Below are positions 60,601 through 64,000 of a stretch of 64,000 nt of DNA, in pieces. The notes under the pieces are model-generated. The model saw only the letters and a list, made by a program, of their open reading frames with translations. It was not told the origin of the DNA and did no database searches. Positions within the stretch are counted from its first letter, which is position 1. Every line of letters starts with the position of its first letter. Source of the stretch: Anagrus nilaparvatae (lineage: Eukaryota > Arthropoda > Insecta > Hymenoptera > Mymaridae); contig JAKSXM010000142.1 of assembly GCA_022575985.1 (NCBI GenBank), forward strand, positions 6,078,001 to 6,142,000. The letters run 5' to 3'. A program made the translations under genes and the position numbers.

Positions 60601-61579
60601 ATTAACCTGTATCCAAAAGTCCTTTAAAAATCTGTATAGAAATTTTTATACAGATCTGTAATGGATTTCTGGGTAGGAAAAGTTGCTAATTTTAGTAAAT
60701 TTACAAAAAAATCGAAAATTTTCATTTTTTTTTTTTTGGTAATTAACAACTATTTTTCGAAAAACATTTTTTACAATTTCTATCATAAATTCCCAAACAA
60801 AATCGAGAGATTTGAAATTTTTCGTAAATTTACAAAAATTAGCAACTTTATGATTTTTATCAAAAGTTTAATAATTTTTCGCAAATAAACTTATTTTTGT
60901 GCTTAATTACAGTATTTAATTTTATTAGTGTATGTTAATTTCTATGAAAGAAAAGTTAGAAAAAGTAGGTTTATCTCTCGGTTTCTCGTTCGGAAACCAA
61001 AATTGGATTTTTTTTATTTTTTTTGTTTTAAAAAGTTCTTGTAATAAATTTTTATTAGCATTAATATTATTTTCAGACTAATTTTATACCTCAACAAGTG
61101 TATTGATTATAAAATTTCCCGAGATTTTTGACATAAAAATCCAAATTGGTATTCAAAAAACCAAAATTAGAGTTTAACATTGAAATTAATTTAAAATTAT
61201 ATGCCAGCAAAACAAAATTGTGATTAGCTGCTTGAATGCCTGCTTGAATTTTCATTTGCTTAAATATTCAGCAAAATGTTTAAAATTCAAGCAAATGCTT
61301 GGAAATTCAAGGAATTATTGCTGGAAAATTCGAGCAACGTACTTATAAAATAAATTTTTTTATTAAATAAAAATTAATTAATTAATCAAAAATACTCCAA
61401 AAAATATTGTATAACATGAAAAAAATTAAAAAATTTTTTATCCATAAAAGTTAAAAAAAACATTAACTTACCTTATGAAATGCAAACTTGAATAGTTTTG
61501 GAAACAGCACCCATCCAAATAAAATTCCAAATATGAACAAACAAATCCCAGTTATACCGATTTTCATATACCCCTTCAT
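57608..61579 (-). CDS. SNMP: SNMP-like CD36-family receptor, gene B
   Basis: Eight exons join in frame to 518 residues: 61579-61472, 60234-60077, 59993-59800, 59708-59512, 59437-59179, 58658-58447, 58289-58063 and 57809-57608. Every intron falls at the same place and phase as in gene A. The protein has an N-terminal membrane segment (about residues 7-27), a CD36 loop with [40 protein letters not shown] and FWLEEG, and a C-terminal membrane segment. By eye, exon 1 matches gene A at 27 of 36 residues and exon 2 at 44 of 53. It is two codons shorter in exon 3 and two longer in exon 8. The gene is compact (4.0 kb) because its introns lack the large insertions of gene A. AATAAA at 57548-57553 follows the stop. 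SNMPs act at chemosensory neuron membranes with odorant receptors; a split of roles between the copies is possible but not shown. Confidence 0.92.
60681..60860. repeat. Short palindromic repeat in intron 1 of gene B
   Basis: AGTTGCTAATTTTAGTAAAT near 60682 is mirrored by ATTTACAAAAATTAGCAACT near 60830-60849, around a self-complementary AT-rich centre. The style resembles the interior of the CACTG MITEs, but the CACTG ends are absent, so it is either a worn copy or a different family. Confidence 0.5.
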
Positions 61580-61837
61580 TTTGAGTTATAAAAAAAAATT
61601 TTAAACCCACACTCATAAAAAAATAAAATAAAAATAAAAAAAAATTTTTTTTTTAAACCAACCAAAAAATCGGTTAGGATTTTTGTTCAATATTTAAACA
61701 AGTCATTCTTAACTTTCACATATTTAATAGAAAAAAAAAATTATGATTTACAAGTAAACATGAGTACAGCTTTTTTAAAAATTTATTTTAACAATAAGAC
61801 AGTTAAAATACGAATGTCTTCAAATAAAACCGATTGA

Positions 61838-61970
61838 CTTAAAGATCGGGTTAAATAAAAGGGGTGTTGATAGGTGTCTTTAGAACTTTTGCGCAATGAA
61901 TAATGTGCGCGACCCTGCAACCAAGACCTTATGTCTAATGATATATTATGTTTTATTAATATTAAATTAA
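61838..61970 (-). promoter_or_regulatory. Conserved upstream block of SNMP gene B
   Basis: This is the partner of the block at 53634-53765, at nearly the same distance (about 260-390 bp) from the start codon of gene B. It shares ACTTAAAGATCG, GGTGTTGATA, TTGCGCAATGAATAATGTGC with GCGACCCTGC, and AATGATATATTAT in the same order. Retention while nearby sequence has diverged suggests a promoter or enhancer. Confidence 0.65.
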
Positions 61971-62263
61971 CATTAACAAAGCTAAGTGTTCTTTGTGCTT
62001 AATAATCTCGAAATCTTTTTATAGTTAGGATGGAAAAATGCTAACAAAAAATTTAGTTTTTATTTTTAAGAATTTTTAAAAGAATTCGGATGCTGCATGT
62101 AAGAAGAATAAAAATTTCAAATATTATATTCAAACGTGGTACAGTCTTGATAAGAAAGACTGGAAATTTTGGTAATGTCACTTTTAAGAGTTTGTTAAAC
62201 TTTTATTAAATTTCGGTCAATATATCAGGGCTTTAAAAGTAACATTAAAATTCTGCACCAAAG

Positions 62264-62366
62264 GTCCCTAAATCGAAAATATTCTAAGTCCATTTCACCC
62301 CCCCCCCCTACCGAGCCAGACTTTTTCAGATACCCCATCCAATGAACATGTTCCATGTTAAAAAAA
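62264..62366 (+). repeat. Dispersed repeat, copy 2 (C-tract element)
   Basis: It shares GGTCCCTAAA, AAAATATTCTAAGTCCATTT, a C-run and ATGTTCCATGTTAA with 6830-6940 in the same order and orientation. Confidence 0.6.
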
Positions 62367-62801
62367 AAATTTAACTCACTCAAAATATTATTAATTAACA
62401 TTTATTATATAAATATTACACTTTAACTTTTACAATAAAGTAAATACACAATTATTGATGTTTCTAACTAATACAGAAAAAATATTTAACATATAATTAT
62501 TTGTGATAAAAAATTATTCAAGAAACATTTAACTGAATTATTTAATTTAATTATAAAAATATATTAATTTGGAGCAATTAATCGTAATTCAATAGCTCAT
62601 TTGTTAGATTTATTGTTAGTAAAACTCATCCAAATTTGCAATGAAATTTTACTCCTTTCCCATTATATTCAATTTTTAGTTTAAAAAGCAGGCATAAAAT
62701 CGTAAAAAACTGCAAAAAACGTATTTAGCCATGTTTTTAAACCATTTATAAAGTAGACTAATAATTATCATTAAGCCTACTCTCCATTAAAAGTTAAGGA
62801 C

Positions 62802-63147
62802 GCTCTGTCCAATGAATTTTCGAATAATGGTATCATATACAGTTTTTTAGAGGAAAGTCTCAGAAATCCAATGTTATGGTTCTTTTAGTCGATAATCGTG
62901 CAATTTTTAGACATATTTGCGTACAAAAGTGCGAAATTTAACACGGGCTCTTATGAGGAATACATGGTACCGCAGAAGTGGATGGATATATAATACGCTG
63001 CCAATTAGCCCATGTTAAATTTTGCACTTTTATGCGCAAATATGTCTAAATATTGTACGATTATCGACTAAAAGACCTACAGCATTGGATTCCTGAGACT
63101 TTTCCCAAAAAAACTGTATATGCATCCAGAAATTCATTGGGCAGAGC
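62802..63147. mobile_element. Inverted-repeat element
   Basis: The left arm starts GCTCTGTCCAATGAATTT and carries CTTTTAGTCGATAATCGTGC and AGACATATTTGCG. The right arm is its mirror, ending AAATTCATTGGGCAGAGC. Arms are about 150 bp and the centre is about 50 bp. No coding content. Confidence 0.8.
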
Positions 63148-63197
63148 CTCATTAGGTTAAAAAAAAATAAAATTTCTATAAAGATTTAAAGCTTAAA

Positions 63198-63521
63198 AGG
63201 TCTGTTCTTTTTGTCCCAAAAAAGTTAACCTGTAGCAAAACTGGGGTAAAACTAAACAGAACGCGCGTTCTTTTTCATGGCGGTAATTCAAAAAGGAAAT
63301 CGTTTTTTTTGGGATAAAATTCTTTTACTGAAAATTAAATGTCAAAGCATGTTTAATATTGCTTTTTATCGATAGCAGTAAATAATCTATTATTTAAAAT
63401 AAAAAAAATTAATAAAAATTTAAATAAAATACAATCTAACCTACAAAATGTTTGAAATGAGCGCGCATTTTTTTTCTCGGTAACTCCAGTTCTAATTTTT
63501 TGGGACAAAAAGAACAGACCT
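63198..63521. mobile_element. MITE with AGGTCTGTTCTTTTTGTCCC ends
   Basis: A 26-bp end beginning AGGTCTGTTCTTTTTGTCCC is mirrored exactly at the right end, with weaker matching inward (ACTGGGGT/AACTGGAGTTA, GCGCG). The element is 324 bp and lies 50 bp after the previous inverted-repeat element. The flanks are A-rich, so the target duplication is not resolved. Confidence 0.75.
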
Positions 63522-64000
63522 AAATTCTTATATATAATATTTGAAAAAAAATTTATTCTAAGTAATATTTATTTTTAAACTACTAATTAATAAAACGGAC
63601 ATAAAAATTTTGCTTAAGAATTAAAAATTATATAAAGTTTAACTGAATAATAAAATATTATGAATAATAATTTTGAATCTTAAAATTTTATCCCTGAATA
63701 ACAAATACCCGGCTGATTAAAAAATTAATTAACTTTAACAATTTTTTAAACATTTTAATTTACTGAGGTCTAGATTATACAATATGGCCAAAGTAAATGG
63801 ATGTTTAAATATATTATTTGTCCCAAAATCAATTTCATTATGATATGAAAAATAGTTTATAAATTTTTTTAATAACAGCGCAATTAATTCTAATCAATTT
63901 AAGTCAATACGTACTTCATTTATGAAATTTTAATATTCCAATTAATTATAGTTACTATTTAAAAACAATTATACGTAATCAATAACAATTACAATTTATT
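63522..64000. other. AT-rich sequence, no feature seen
   Basis: No gene, RNA or repeat structure is recognised up to the end of the window. Confidence 0.5.

Overview
The window is strongly AT-rich eukaryotic DNA with spliceosomal introns, short exons and a dense load of fold-back and inverted-repeat elements. The best gene evidence is a tandem pair of insect sensory-neuron-membrane-protein-like (SNMP, CD36 family) genes. Base composition, repeat style and the SNMP pair suggest an AT-rich insect genome, possibly a hymenopteran parasitoid. The species is inferred, not shown.

Left part (1-17 kb): a three-exon plus-strand gene (1579-1683, 4884-4994, 10042-12306) encodes an intact transposase-like protein with the D, C-x2-C, D..H, E layout of CMC (CACTA/EnSpm-type) transposases. 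Its introns of 3.2 and 5.0 kb hold a satellite array, a small MITE and fold-back elements. Downstream lie a decayed non-LTR retrotransposon 3' end (14560-15151) and a nearly perfect 1.75-kb palindrome (15235-16990).

Middle part (17-42 kb): mostly gene-poor. It contains several fold-back elements, one interrupted by a solo LTR (27776-28527) with a TGGAC target duplication, and a second satellite array. It also contains two small intact genes on the minus strand: a two-exon gene for a 53-residue secreted cystine-knot-like peptide (37211-37430), which lies below usual ORF cut-offs, and a tRNA-Ser(GCT) (38997-39078).

Right part (42-62 kb): two minus-strand SNMP-like genes in tandem, A (42410-53417) and B (57608-61579). 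Each has eight exons in the same positions and phases and each is predicted to encode 518 residues. Gene A is about 11 kb and gene B about 4 kb; the difference lies mostly in introns 5 and 6 of A. These hold a Ginger-like integrase transposon remnant, a CACTG-ended palindromic MITE and further inverted repeats. A promoter-proximal block has been kept in front of both copies. The right end (62-64 kb) holds two more inverted-repeat elements and no gene.
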